Source: Gordonia bronchialis DSM 43247
GTDB taxonomy: Bacteria > Actinomycetota > Actinomycetes > Mycobacteriales > Mycobacteriaceae
Direction: 5' to 3'
DNA: 64,000 nucleotides
Assembly (NCBI RefSeq): GCF_000024785.1
Contig: NC_013441.1
Coordinates: 1,116,001 to 1,180,000 of the forward strand
Shown: piece after piece, positions 50,156 to 59,345 of the stretch
Layout of the letters: each line of letters opens with the position of its first letter
Position numbering within the stretch: position 1 is the first letter of the stretch
The notes under the pieces: generated by a model
Databases searched by the model: none
Told to the model about the DNA's origin: nothing
What the model saw: only the letters and a program-made list of their open reading frames with translations
Program-made: the position numbers and the translations under genes

Positions 50156-52576
50156 GTGCGGCTCCTCGGATCCGGCGGGATGGGTGAGGTCTACCTGGCA
50201 ACCCATCCGCGTCTGCCGCGTAACGACGCGCTGAAGGTGCTTGCACCCCATTACTCGGGCAATGACGAGTTCCGGCAACGGTTCAGTCGCGAGGCCGACA
50301 TCGCCTCGGGTCTGGATCATCCGAGCATCGTCAAGATCTACGACCGTGGTGAGGCCGACGACCGTCTGTGGATCTCGATGCAGTACGTGCCGGGCGTCGA
50401 CGCCCACGATCTGCTCGTCGCCGAGGGGCCGATGCCGCTCGATGCGGTGGTGGCGATCTCGGCAGCGGTCGGTTCGGCCCTGGACCACGCGCACGGCCAC
50501 GGCATGATCCACCGGGACGTGAAGCCGCGCAACATCCTGATCGACACCACGGCCAATCCGCGGCGGGTCATGTTGGCGGACTTCGGGATTGCGCGGCCCA
50601 CCGACGAGACGCATGGCCTGACGGCGACCAATCTGACCATCGGGACGATGAATTACACGTCGCCCGAACAGATCTCGGAATCGCATATCGACGGCCGGGC
50701 CGATCAGTACTCACTGGCGTGTACGGTCTACGAGCTACTGACCGGTGCTCCGCCGTTCGTCGGTAAGGGCGTGGCGAATATCATCCACCTCCAGCTCAAC
50801 GCCCCGCCGCCGGATGTACGACAACAGCGTCCCGATCTGCCGGCGGGGGTCGCGGATGCGATTGCGCGTGCGTTGCAGAAGGATCCGGGACGGCGGTTCG
50901 GCTCGTGTGCCGAGTTCGAAGGTGCGTTGGTGGCGTCGCGGCAGCCGGCACCGGCCGTACGGCGCCCCGCCGGACCGTCGTCGTCGGGGTCTGTCCCGGC
51001 CCCGACTGGGGGTGCAGACACAGGCGGTGCGGCCATGGGCCCGCAATCCACGCCGCAGTCCATCTCTGGACCCCAACGCGCAGCTTCCTCGGCCATGCCC
51101 TCCGGCCCGACGATGGGCGGGACGCCGGGTTCGGGTCCCAGCTTCGCACCGACGATGTCGGGACCGCTCGCGGGAGGCGTCGGGAACGGCACCGCCGGGA
51201 CGAGGCCGCCCAGCGCACCGTTTCGCGACGCGGAGCCGGGGCAGCAGAATCCGGCGGCTCGGATTGCCGGAGCGCGGAGCTCCGGCGAGGTGCACGCGCC
51301 GACGCAGGCCCGACCTCTCCTACCTGCCGCACGGCGGACGCACACGCGTCGAAACGTGCTCATCGGTGCCGTGATCGTCGCCGTCGTGGCAGCGGTCGTC
51401 GTTGCGCTGGTCCTGCGATCGACCGGCCCCGACGATGCCGCCCCGGCAGACCAACTCGCGGCCGAATTGACCGATCAGGCAATAACATTCGCGAAGCAGG
51501 AGTCGGCGACCTACAACGGCACGGTCAATGACTACGGCACCGTCTACACGCTGCGTGACTTCACTGTGACCGCTGCGGGTGATGCGGCCGGTATGGTCGA
51601 GACGGCCGGACACACGGTGGAATTCCGTGAGCTCGACGACAAGATGTTCGGTAAGAGCAATGAGGCCTACTGGCGGGAAGAGTTCACGGCGGTCAGCGAG
51701 TATTGGCCCCTCGACTACGCCGCCATGGCCCGGGGCTGGGTCCGACTCGGCCCTGATCAATTCCTGAACCTGGGCAAGATCCTCGCGCCCGAAGCGATTG
51801 CCAGTCAAATGATCTGGGGCACACGTCCGGAACCCCAACACAATCCCAACGCCGAACCCGGTGCGCGGGTCGAGCCCGCGTCGACCCAGACCGTCGAACG
51901 CGACGGTGATGTGTACACAGCGGGCGAGGCCGAGTTCACGATTGACGGGAACCGTGTGACGAAGATCGGGGGACGTCTGAGTGCATTGGCGCCGGCCCTC
52001 GTCGATCTCACGGTTTCGACGTCCCATTCGCCGGACGAGGTGTACTCCACCTTCCGCACCGAGCAGCCACAGATGCTTCGCACACCGGCACCGTGGTTGC
52101 GGCTACCGTCGGGTCGGCAAAGTGACTCGTTCCTGGTGACGCAGTCCTGCGCGGGCACCTGCCAACTGGATTACGCGCTGTATGCGGACTTTCCGGGGAC
52201 CACCGAACGCGGGTCGGTGACCAATCACATCGTGACGCGAATCGAGGTCAACGGGAGGCCGGTCGGAACGCGGTGCGACGAATGGCGTTCGGTCTTGTTC
52301 AACACCGCGGTTCGCTACCGGTGCACGGTGTCGGGGACTGCCGACGACCGGTCGGCGGAACTGGCGCCACGACTGGACGCAGTACATGTTCACCGAATTC
52401 GATCCGCGGACATACGCGACGATGATCAATGCGAACCTGGCGGCGTCGAACGCCGTGGCCCGGGTCGACTGGGTGGCGAGCGATCCGTATGCACCGAGCG
52501 TGGCGCGACACTACAACTCGTCCATCTCTGCCAACGCGTCGAATCTGATGATCGCGATCGGAGCCGCCCGTTTTGA
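50156..52576 (+). pseudogene. Ser/Thr protein kinase with extracellular sensor (frameshifted at both ends)
   Basis: The kinase domain is complete in its core: GSGGMGEVYLA (P-loop), the Lys in NDALKVL, IHRDVKPRNILI, LADFGIARP and YTSPEQIS. A Pro/Gly-rich linker follows, then one membrane helix (about residues 400-422, VLIGAVIVAVVAAVVVALVL) and an extracellular domain. The usual N-terminus (FAGYRIVRLLG) is present upstream of the GTG but has no start in frame; an ATG at 50098 lies in another frame, implying a shift near 50121. A second shift near 52355-52370 moves the sensor C-terminus into the frame ending at 52826. Either a decaying gene or indel errors explain this. Confidence 0.75.
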
Positions 52577-52826
52577 CGGTCGGGCGCCCGACGGTGTGCT
52601 CGTCTCCACGTTCAGCGGCTACGACCCCAAGGTGACCTCGGCCGGGACCTTCACCCTCTCTTGGCCAGGGACCGGGGAGATGGTGCAGCGGGCGCAAACG
52701 CAGATCCGTGCTACGTCTGACCCGATACGCTGGGTGTTCGACGGGAAGCGTGCCGCCGACGCGGCCGTCGCGCTGCTGCGGAGCGAGGGGATCACCGGCA
52801 TCCAGGTGGTCCACGTGCCGGCCTAG
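52386..52826 (+). pseudogene. C-terminal sensor fragment of the Ser/Thr kinase
   Basis: This frame continues the extracellular domain of the upstream kinase after the shift at about 52355-52370 (WTQYMFTEFDPRTYATMINAN, SSISANASNLMIAIGAARFDG, IRWVFDGKRAADAAVALL). It has no ribosome site of its own, and the text reads as the tail of the kinase rather than as a free protein. Its codon pattern is normal for the window. Confidence 0.6.
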
Positions 52827-52836
52827 CCGGGCTGTT

Positions 52837-52866
52837 TTGGGTTCACCTCGCGTCGTGCTCTACACT
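52837..52866 (+). promoter_or_regulatory. Candidate promoter for tRNA-Trp-secE-nusG
   Basis: TTGGGT at 52837 and TACACT at 52861 are 18 bases apart, about 98 bases before the tRNA-Trp 5' end. The -10 has the TAnnnT form. It is a sequence-only call. Confidence 0.45.
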
Positions 52867-52963
52867 GAAGTGTCAGGTTGACTCTTGACTTGCGCGCTGC
52901 CCTTAGGGTGGCGCGTTGGTTGTGTTGGGAGCCGATCGACAGTGATCACCCCGGTGGTCACAA

Positions 52964-53036
<73 letters not shown>

Positions 53037-53076
53037 CCCTGGTGAAGGGCACACGTTGACTGAGAGGACCTCGAAG

Positions 53077-53553
53077 TTGAGCAAGCGAGACCGGGCTTCA
53101 CGAGCCAAAGCCGCGAAGGACACCGCGGCCGAGACGGCTGCGGAGGAGCTCGACGGTCGCGACGAAGCCACCGACGTCGACGAGGCGGACACCACGTCCG
53201 CGGAGTCGGCCAAGGAGTTGCGTCCGTCCGGTAAGCGCTCGGCTCGTGGTCGACGGTCGGCGGGTGCGGTCACCGACGGAGACGACGCGGACGCCGAGGG
53301 CGGCTCCGCGGTCGCCGTCAAGGAACGCAAGAAAAAGAAGAAGGTACCCGCGGAGGAGAGCCGGAATCCGTTCACCCGGATCTGGGTTTTCCTCACGCAG
53401 GTCGTGGCGGAACTGAAGAAGGTCATCTGGCCGACGCGCCGGGAGATGATCACCTACACGATCGTCGTGCTGGTGTTCGTCATCGTGATGACCGCGTTCA
53501 TCTCCGGCATCGACCTCGCCTTCGCCAAGGGAGTCCTCTGGCTGTTCGGCTGA
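53077..53553 (+). CDS. secE: Preprotein translocase subunit SecE
   Basis: SecE stabilises the SecYEG channel. The 158-residue protein has a long charged N-terminal extension (about 95 residues, rich in Ala, Glu, Asp and Lys) and then the conserved single-helix SecE core: NPFTRIWVFLTQVVAELKKV, IWPTRREMITYT and a membrane helix (IVVLVFVIVMTAFISGIDLA). The start is a TTG at 53077, chosen because GAGAGG lies about 8 bases before it; a TTG at 53056 is less well placed. It follows tRNA-Trp by 40 bases and precedes nusG. Confidence 0.93.
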   Translation: MSKRDRASRAKAAKDTAAETAAEELDGRDEATDVDEADTTSAESAKELRPSGKRSARGRRSAGAVTDGDDADAEGGSAVAVKERKKKKKVPAEESRNPFTRIWVFLTQVVAELKKVIWPTRREMITYTIVVLVFVIVMTAFISGIDLAFAKGVLWLFG

Positions 53554-53623
53554 TCCACCGCGGTGGGTGTGCCGGGTGACCACGACGACCGGAATCGCAG
53601 AAACCTAAAGGAGCGTGGGCGCA

Positions 53624-54523
53624 GTGAGCACCCCGGAGAACGAGAACAACTCGACCGCCACCGACGAGATCGGCACGGTCGACGTCGTCGACGCCGAGAA
53701 CGGTGCTGTCGACGAGACCGAGGATCCGGGCGTGGAAGCGCAGGTCGAGGCTGCTGAAGACGAAGCCGACGCCGTCGAGGGTGGTGAGGCGGCCGTCGAG
53801 CAGGCCGACGAAGAGCAGGCCGAGGCCGCTGTCGAGGACGAGGCCGCTGCCGAACCCGCCACTGATGAGTCCGCTGCCGACGAGCCTGAGGAAGAGGTCG
53901 ACCCCGTCGAGGAGCTGCGCAAGCAACTGCGGCGCGCCCCGGGCGACTGGTACGTGATCCACAGCTACGCCGGGTACGAGAACAAGGTGAAGGCCAACCT
54001 CGAGACCCGCGTGCAGAACCTCGACGTCGGCGACTACATCTTCCAGGTCGAGGTACCGACCGAAGAGGTCACCGAGATCAAGAACGGCCAGCCCAAGAAG
54101 GTCAACCGCAAGGTGCTGCCCGGCTACATCCTGGTGCGCATGGATCTCAACGACGATTCCTGGGGCGCGGTGCGCAACACCCCCGGTGTCACCGGATTCG
54201 TCGGCATGAACTCCAAGCCGTCGCCGCTATCGCTCAACGAGGTGCTGCAGTTCCTCATGCCGCGGACCGAGGCCAAGAAGCCGGCCGCAGCCAAGGGCGC
54301 CGGTGCCGAGGGTGTGGAGGCAGCTGCTGCCGCAGCCACCGCGACCATCGAGGTCGACTTCGAGGTCGGCGAGTCGGTCACCGTCATGGACGGACCGTTC
54401 GCGACGCTGCCCGCCTCGATCTCCGAGGTCAACGCCGAGCAGCGCAAGGTCAAGGTGCTCGTGTCGATCTTCGGTCGCGAGACGCCGGTCGAGCTGGCGT
54501 TCAACCAGGTCGAGAAGATCTGA
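53624..54523 (+). CDS. nusG: Transcription termination/antitermination protein NusG
   Basis: NusG binds RNA polymerase and links it to Rho or ribosomes. The 299-residue protein has an acidic Ala/Glu/Asp-rich N-terminal extension of about 105 residues, the NGN domain ([50 protein letters not shown]) and a C-terminal KOW domain ([33 protein letters not shown]). A 30-residue Ala/Lys-rich stretch separates the domains. The GTG at 53624 is preferred to the GTG at 53615 because AAAGGAG lies about 9-10 bases before it. Confidence 0.95.
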   Translation: MSTPENENNSTATDEIGTVDVVDAENGAVDETEDPGVEAQVEAAEDEADAVEGGEAAVEQADEEQAEAAVEDEAAAEPATDESAADEPEEEVDPVEELRKQLRRAPGDWYVIHSYAGYENKVKANLETRVQNLDVGDYIFQVEVPTEEVTEIKNGQPKKVNRKVLPGYILVRMDLNDDSWGAVRNTPGVTGFVGMNSKPSPLSLNEVLQFLMPRTEAKKPAAAKGAGAEGVEAAAAAATATIEVDFEVGESVTVMDGPFATLPASISEVNAEQRKVKVLVSIFGRETPVELAFNQVEKI

Positions 54524-54528
54524 GACAT

Positions 54529-54547
54529 TTCAGCTTTCCAAGCTGAA
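54529..54547 (+). promoter_or_regulatory. Hairpin in the nusG-rplK spacer
   Basis: TTCAGCTT and AAGCTGAA form an 8-base stem with a three-base loop just after the nusG stop. No T-run follows, so it is more likely an mRNA processing or leader structure than a terminator. Confidence 0.4.
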
Positions 54548-54604
54548 CACAACTTCCACGCCTCCAGCGGACGTGGATCTGCAAGAAACAAACAAGGAAC
54601 AAGG

Positions 54605-55039
54605 ATGCCTCCCAAGAAGAAGAAGCTCGCCGGGATCATCAAGCTCCAGATCCAGGCAGGCCAGGCCAACCCGGCCCCGCCCGTGGGTCCGGCGCTCGGT
54701 CAGCACGGCGTGAACATTATGGAATTCTGCAAGGCGTACAACGCCGCGACCGAGTCGCAGCGCGGCAACGTCGTGCCGGTGGAGATCTTCGTCTACGAAG
54801 ATCGCTCGTTCGACTTCAAGTTGAAGACCCCGCCGGCCGCGAAACTGCTGCTCAAGGCTGCCGGTCTGCAGAAGGGCTCGGGCGAGCCGCACGTCAAGAA
54901 GGTCGGCAAGGTGACCGCGGACCAGGTCCGCGAGATCGCGAAGACCAAGGCCGAGGACCTCAACGCCGTCGACATCGATCAGGCCGCGAAGATCATCGCC
55001 GGTACTGCTCGGTCGATGGGTATCACCGTCGAAGGCTGA
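54605..55039 (+). CDS. rplK: 50S ribosomal protein L11
   Basis: L11 forms the GTPase-associated centre with 23S rRNA. The 144-residue protein is complete: [48 protein letters not shown]-like [17 protein letters not shown], and [14 protein letters not shown] at the end. The ATG follows AACAAGGA. Order nusG, rplK, rplA is the standard bacterial arrangement. Confidence 0.97.
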
Positions 55040-55050
55040 GGTTTCGATAT

Positions 55051-55127
55051 GCCCTCGGCTAGCGCCTCGGGCTACTCAACCAACAGAGCAGGCGCCCTCG
55101 GCTAGCGCCTCGGGCTACTCAACCAAC
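55051..55127 (+). repeat. 34-base tandem direct repeat between rplK and rplA
   Basis: Two identical 34-base units start at 55051 and 55094 (beginning GCCCTCGGCTAGCGCCTCGG and ending TACTCAACCAAC), separated by nine bases. Each can fold weakly on itself. They lie in the 161-base spacer between rplK and rplA, which is usually short and featureless. Confidence 0.85.
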
Positions 55128-55200
55128 GAACCAAACCCCGTGGGAGGGCCGGCTCGGCCCGCACCACACACCCGCGGTGACGCGGAGAAGGAACAGAGCA

Positions 55201-55917
55201 ATGAGCAAGAAGAGCAAGGCGTACGCCGCCGCGGCCGAGAAGGTCGACAAGTCCAAGCTCTACAGTCCGCTGGAGGCTGCTGAGCTGGCCAAGGAAACGT
55301 CGTCGAAGAACACCGACTCGACCGTCGAGGTCGCGATCCGGTTGGGCGTCGACCCCCGCAAGGCAGACCAGATGGTTCGAGGCACCGTCAACCTGCCGCA
55401 CGGCACCGGTAAGACCGCCCGCGTGATCGTGTTCGCCGCCGGCGACAAGGCCGCCGAGGCCACCGCCGCCGGTGCCGACGAGGTCGGCGCCGAGGACCTG
55501 ATCGAGAAGATCCAGGGTGGCTGGCTGGAGTTCGACGCCGCGATCGCCACCCCCGATCAGATGGCCAAGGTCGGCCGCATCGCGCGTGTCCTCGGACCGC
55601 GCGGCCTGATGCCGAACCCGAAGACGGGCACCGTCACCACCGACGTGACCAAGGCCGTCAACGACATCAAGGGCGGCAAGATCAACTTCCGCGTCGACAA
55701 GGCTGCGAACCTGCACTTCGTCATCGGCAAGTCGTCGTTCGACGCCACCAAGCTGGCCGAGAACTACGGTGCTGCCTACGACGAGATCATGCGCGCCAAG
55801 CCGTCGGCCGCCAAGGGTCGCTACATCAAGAAGGTGACCGTCTCCACGACGAGCGGCCCCGGTATCCCGGTGGACCCGCAGGTCACCCGCAACTTCGCGG
55901 AGCCGGCGCAGGCCTGA
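55201..55917 (+). CDS. rplA: 50S ribosomal protein L1
   Basis: L1 forms the mobile stalk at the E site and in many bacteria represses its own operon by binding mRNA. The 238-residue protein is complete: [58 protein letters not shown] and [19 protein letters not shown]. The ATG at 55201 follows GGAGAAGGAAC; upstream in-frame starts are less well placed. Confidence 0.97.
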   Translation: MSKKSKAYAAAAEKVDKSKLYSPLEAAELAKETSSKNTDSTVEVAIRLGVDPRKADQMVRGTVNLPHGTGKTARVIVFAAGDKAAEATAAGADEVGAEDLIEKIQGGWLEFDAAIATPDQMAKVGRIARVLGPRGLMPNPKTGTVTTDVTKAVNDIKGGKINFRVDKAANLHFVIGKSSFDATKLAENYGAAYDEIMRAKPSAAKGRYIKKVTVSTTSGPGIPVDPQVTRNFAEPAQA

Positions 55918-55936
55918 TCGCCTGACCGTCCCGCAC

Positions 55937-55972
55937 AGGTGCCCCCGACCATCACGGTCGGGGGCACCTTTG
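55937..55972 (+). terminator. Intrinsic terminator after rplA
   Basis: A perfect 14-base stem (AGGTGCCCCCGACC / GGTCGGGGGCACCT) with loop ATCAC is followed by TTTG. It ends the secE-nusG-rplK-rplA block. Confidence 0.88.
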
Positions 55973-55987
55973 TATCGGTCGGTGAGG

Positions 55988-56063
55988 TGACTGAGATCGG
56001 GCCCCTGACGGAACTCCTCTGGAATAATCCATATCTGGCCGCTCAGGGGCCCGATTTCAGTCA
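55988..56063. repeat. Palindromic repeat element, copy 2 (TGACTGAGATCGGGCCC arms)
   Basis: Arms of 21 bases at 55988-56008 and 56043-56063 are complementary with one mismatch. The 34-base centre has its own TGGA/TCCA hairpin and differs from the centre of copy 1 at 35.5 kb, while the arms are shared. It sits just after the rplA terminator. Confidence 0.75.
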
Positions 56064-56112
56064 TCGCGCGACTGCACGTTTCACGAGTCGGACCCCGGGG
56101 TGTCAGGGCAGA

Positions 56113-56421
56113 TCACAGCGCGTCGCCGACGATGGCGCGCAGCGCCGCGATGTGGCCGGCGTACGCGTCGCGGCCGGTCGGGGTGAGGCGGGCGCGTACG
56201 GTTCGACGGCGCCCGGTGCTGCGGCGTTCGGTGGTGAGGTAGCCGGCCTCCTCAAGGGCCGAAAGCTGTTTGGACAGCGCCGAATCCGAAAGCCCTAGTT
56301 GATCTTTCAGGTACGCGAACTCGGCCCACTCGGTGGCGGCTAGGGTTGCGACCAGGGTGAGTCGCGTGCTGGGGTGGATGACGTCGTCGAAGCGTGCGAC
56401 GGGGGAGGCGTCGGCGGTCAT
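56113..56421 (-). CDS. Winged-helix transcriptional regulator (MarR/ArsR-like)
   Basis: The 102-residue protein is a winged-helix regulator: ASPVARFDDVIHPSTRLTLVATL, FAYLKDQLGLSDSALSKQL as the recognition helix region, and the wing YLTTERRSTGRRRTVRARLTP. It resembles the small MarR-like regulators paired with membrane proteins in actinobacteria. Its ATG overlaps the stop of the upstream membrane-protein gene (ATGA). The two inverted repeats just upstream of that gene are probably its operators. Confidence 0.85.
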   Translation of the reverse strand: MTADASPVARFDDVIHPSTRLTLVATLAATEWAEFAYLKDQLGLSDSALSKQLSALEEAGYLTTERRSTGRRRTVRARLTPTGRDAYAGHIAALRAIVGDAL

Positions 56422-56882
56422 GCACCGATCCATCGTCGTCCCAGCCGGAGAAACTCCGGACCGCCCAGCCCGACGACGGCCCCGACGATGATGCCGGCCC
56501 AGAGCGTCGGATGTGTGAGGCCGTCGGCCTTCAGAGCAAGGGCCAGGGCGATGGTCAACACCACGGCGAGTACCAGGATCGCCACGACGATCAGCGGAAT
56601 ACGCCGGTCCGCAATCGATCTCGCGACCTGGACGTGGCTGCTCTTGCAACGACCGTCGAGGAGGCGGGAGGCCAGGGCGGCGTGCCCGGCGCCGAAGACC
56701 AGCGTTGCGATGGAGACGACCCACACGCCGGTGAACTCGCCGATCGCGCCGAGTGCCGCCCAGCCGGCGGCCATTGCCCACCAGTAGGCGCGCGGCAGTC
56801 CGATGCCGTCGGCGACGTGGTCGCGGGCCTGTTCGGCGGCCGCCAATGCGGCGCGGGCCTGTTCGGGGGTCACGTCGGCCAT
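56418..56882 (-). CDS. Four-helix membrane protein paired with a winged-helix regulator
   Basis: The 154-residue protein starts with a soluble helix (TPEQARAALAAAEQARDHVAD) and then has four hydrophobic segments (about 30-50, 55-75, 95-117 and 122-142). I do not recognise the function, but genes of this form often precede a small PadR- or MarR-like regulator. It is coupled to the regulator by an ATGA overlap and is the first gene after the two operator-like palindromes. Confidence 0.75.
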   Translation of the reverse strand: MADVTPEQARAALAAAEQARDHVADGIGLPRAYWWAMAAGWAALGAIGEFTGVWVVSIATLVFGAGHAALASRLLDGRCKSSHVQVARSIADRRIPLIVVAILVLAVVLTIALALALKADGLTHPTLWAGIIVGAVVGLGGPEFLRLGRRWIGA

Positions 56883-56896
56883 GGTGCCTCCTCTCC

Positions 56897-56923
56897 GACT
56901 ACTTTCCTGGATGGAAAGTAGTC
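56897..56923. promoter_or_regulatory. Operator palindrome 1 for the regulator/membrane-protein operon
   Basis: GACTACTTTCC and GGAAAGTAGTC are perfect 11-base complements around TGGAT. It lies 15 bases upstream of the membrane-protein ATG. The core ACTTTCC-N5-GGAAAGT is repeated in the next site. Confidence 0.75.
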
Positions 56924-56926
56924 TCC

Positions 56927-56945
56927 ACTTTCCTGACGGGAAAGT
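56927..56945. promoter_or_regulatory. Operator palindrome 2 for the regulator/membrane-protein operon
   Basis: ACTTTCC and GGAAAGT around TGACG repeat the core of palindrome 1, with centres 26 bases apart. Two equal sites suggest side-by-side or cooperative dimer binding. Confidence 0.75.
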
Positions 56946-57055
56946 CAACGGTTGATGTCGGGTTCGTGCTTCGGGACGCGCCGGTCGTGGTGATCGGCTA
57001 CAACGGAGTGCGGGAGGCCCGGCGGTAACAAACCCACGACACAGGCGGTGACTGG

Positions 57056-58009
57056 ATGGAAGCCCGACCCACCAAGCTGGCAATCATCGGAGCGGGGGCG
57101 GTGGGCACCGCGGTCGCCTATGCGTCGCTCATCCGAGGTGTGGCGCGCACCATCGCGCTGATGGACATCAACACACCCAAGGTCACGGCCGAGGTGCTCG
57201 ACATGTCGCACGGACTCGAGTTCGTGCCGCGCGCCGACATCATCGGCGACGATGACGTCTCGGTGTGCGCGGACGCCGACGTGGTGGTGTTCACCGCCGG
57301 CGCCAAGCAGAAGCCCGGACAGTCTCGTCTCGAATTGGCCGAGGCCACAATCGGTTTGACCAAGAACATTCTGCCCGGCGTCATCGAGGTGGCGCCGAAT
57401 GCCATCTACATCATGGTGACCAACCCGGTGGACATCGTGACGTATGCGGCGCTGAAGATCAGTGGCCTGCCCAACAGTCAGGTCTTCGGGTCGGGCACGG
57501 TGCTCGACTCGTCACGGCTGCGCTTCCTCATCGCCCAGCACTGCGACGTCGCCGTGCAGAACGTGCACGCCTACATCGTCGGCGAGCACGGGGACAGCGA
57601 GATCCCGCTCTGGAGTTCGGCGAGCATCGGCGGTGTGCCCCTGCTCAGCTGGAAGCCGCTGCCCGGCGGGCAGGCGATTGACGCCGCGGCGCGCGAGCGC
57701 ATTCACCACGAGGTGGTGCACTCGGCCTACAAGATCATCGAGGGCAAGGGTGCCACCAACTACGCCATCGGTCTGGCAACCGCGCGCATCGTCGAGGCGG
57801 TGCTCAACAACGAGCACCGGGTCCTGCCGGTGTCGACGGTCGCCGAGGGGTACGAAGGGCTCGACGATGTGTGTCTGTCGCTGCCGACCATCGTCGACCG
57901 CGCCGGCGCCCAGACCCGCCTGGAGATGCCGATGTCCGACGACGAGCACGACGGTCTGATGGCCTCGGCCGGCACGCTGCGGGAGATGCAGGCGAAGTTC
58001 GGGCTCTGA
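57056..58009 (+). CDS. ldh: L-lactate dehydrogenase
   Basis: The enzyme interconverts pyruvate and L-lactate with NAD. The 317-residue protein has the NAD loop AIIGAGAVGTAVAYASL, the substrate-specificity loop AGAKQKPGQSRLEL (Gln marks lactate rather than malate dehydrogenase), VTNPVDIVTYAAL, and the catalytic His in YIVGEHGDSEIPLWS. FGSGTVLDSSRLR is also diagnostic. It stands alone, 110 bases downstream of the operator palindromes on the opposite strand; palindrome 2 could influence it. Confidence 0.95.
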   Translation: MEARPTKLAIIGAGAVGTAVAYASLIRGVARTIALMDINTPKVTAEVLDMSHGLEFVPRADIIGDDDVSVCADADVVVFTAGAKQKPGQSRLELAEATIGLTKNILPGVIEVAPNAIYIMVTNPVDIVTYAALKISGLPNSQVFGSGTVLDSSRLRFLIAQHCDVAVQNVHAYIVGEHGDSEIPLWSSASIGGVPLLSWKPLPGGQAIDAAARERIHHEVVHSAYKIIEGKGATNYAIGLATARIVEAVLNNEHRVLPVSTVAEGYEGLDDVCLSLPTIVDRAGAQTRLEMPMSDDEHDGLMASAGTLREMQAKFGL

Positions 58010-58107
58010 TCGTCTGTCCTGCGATCGGATGATCGTTGCGCAAGGCTGCACGGTCACCAGCGCCGGCGGGTTAGCGTTTCTCGGAGGGGAGAATCGAGGA
58101 GCGAAAG

Positions 58108-58380
58108 ATGAACCCCCGACGGATGATCGGCGGCGCCCTGGTGGCGATGGCATGCGCGGTGACCGTACCGGCTTTGGCGGCGGCTCCGGCCATGGCGGCC
58201 ACGACCTACAGCAACTGTTCGGCGATGCACGAGGACTATCCGCACGGCGTCGGTAAACCCGGGGCGGTGGATTCGACGTCGGGTACCCCGGTCACCGATT
58301 TCACCGTCGACGCGGATCTCTACAACGCCAACAAGAAGAGCGACCGCGACGGTGACGGGATCGCCTGCGAGAAGAACTGA
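58108..58380 (+). CDS. Secreted excalibur calcium-binding-domain protein
   Basis: The 90-residue protein has a signal peptide (about 1-30, ending APAMAATT) and a C-terminal excalibur motif, with NCSAMHEDYPHGVGKP and the calcium-binding DRDGDGIACEK. The two Cys residues (NC and AC) should form a disulfide. Proteins of this type are small cell-surface factors of unknown role. The ATG follows GGAGCGAAAG. Confidence 0.88.
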   Translation: MNPRRMIGGALVAMACAVTVPALAAAPAMAATTYSNCSAMHEDYPHGVGKPGAVDSTSGTPVTDFTVDADLYNANKKSDRDGDGIACEKN

Positions 58381-58491
58381 CCCGACGGGTTCCGGACATG
58401 AACCCGCCGACCGCAAGGTACCTGGGACGGTGGCGGGCCGGCGCAGCGGAGACCAGGGAACCGGAACAGCTTCGGTAGCGTCTAAAGGATC

Positions 58492-59322
58492 ATGCGCGAC
58501 GATAAGCTGCTCACCCGTATCTCCGCCCTTCTGCGGCAGGCCGAGAACACCGACAACGAGCATGAGGCCGAGACCTTCATGCAGGCGGCCCAACGGCTGG
58601 CGACCGCGTCGTCGATCGATCTCGCGGTCGCCCGTGCCCACGATCCGGCGGCCCGCCGTACGACCCCGCCGATCGCCCGTCAGATCCACATCGGCGAGTC
58701 CGGCAAACGTGGACTGCGTACCTACGTGCAGCTGTTCGTCGCGATCGCCGGGGCCAACGACGTCACCGTCGACGTGGCACACAATTCGACCTATGTGCTC
58801 GCCTACGGCTACGAGGCCGACATCGATGCCTGCGAGACGCTCTACACCTCGCTGATCGTGCAGATGGTCGCGGCCAGCGACAGCTATCTGCGGTCGGGGG
58901 CGTACAAGGGTGAGACTTTTGCGCGGGTCGTCAGCCAGCGGAGTGGTTGGTACACACGGCGGGTCGTCGAGGAGAAGCCGTTGTCGCCGATCACGGCACG
59001 GCTCAACTTCCAGTCGGCCTTCGCTGAACGCATCGGCCGGCGGCTGTCGGAGGCGCGGGATGCCGCGCGTGCCGAGGCCATCGAGAACGAACGGGAGACG
59101 GAGTCGGCGGCACGCTCGACGGCGGTCGCCTTGCGTAACAAGGAGATCGAGGTCAAGGACTTCTACCGATCGGAGTCCAGGGCGCGCGGTACGTGGCGTC
59201 CGTCGAGTGCCTCGGCCGGATATTCGGAGGCCGCGCGTCGTGCCGGGGACCGGGCCGGGCGGCGCGCCAAGATCGGCGTCGATCCCGAATTGGGCGGTGC
59301 ACGAGGCGCTTTGGAGGCCTGA
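58492..59322 (+). CDS. DUF2786 domain protein
   Basis: The 276-residue cytoplasmic protein starts with a DUF2786 region (LTRISALLRQAENTDNEHEAETFMQAAQRL), then has TYVQLFVAIAGANDVTVDV, an aromatic-rich middle and a charged coiled region rich in Ala, Arg and Glu (about 180-215). DUF2786 has no known function; in actinobacteria it is often a stand-alone gene. The ATG at 58492 begins exactly at the conserved domain. Confidence 0.85.
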   Translation: MRDDKLLTRISALLRQAENTDNEHEAETFMQAAQRLATASSIDLAVARAHDPAARRTTPPIARQIHIGESGKRGLRTYVQLFVAIAGANDVTVDVAHNSTYVLAYGYEADIDACETLYTSLIVQMVAASDSYLRSGAYKGETFARVVSQRSGWYTRRVVEEKPLSPITARLNFQSAFAERIGRRLSEARDAARAEAIENERETESAARSTAVALRNKEIEVKDFYRSESRARGTWRPSSASAGYSEAARRAGDRAGRRAKIGVDPELGGARGALEA

Positions 59323-59345
59323 TACCCGAGAACGTGGTCGCGCGG

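Noticed and set aside
55051..55127. Possible CRISPR array from the 34-base repeats
   Set aside because: There are only two units, a nine-base spacer, and no cas genes in the window.
55102..56064. Long minus-strand open frame across rplA
   Set aside because: It is antisense to a clear L1 gene; its start only reflects the palindromic repeat at 55988-56063.
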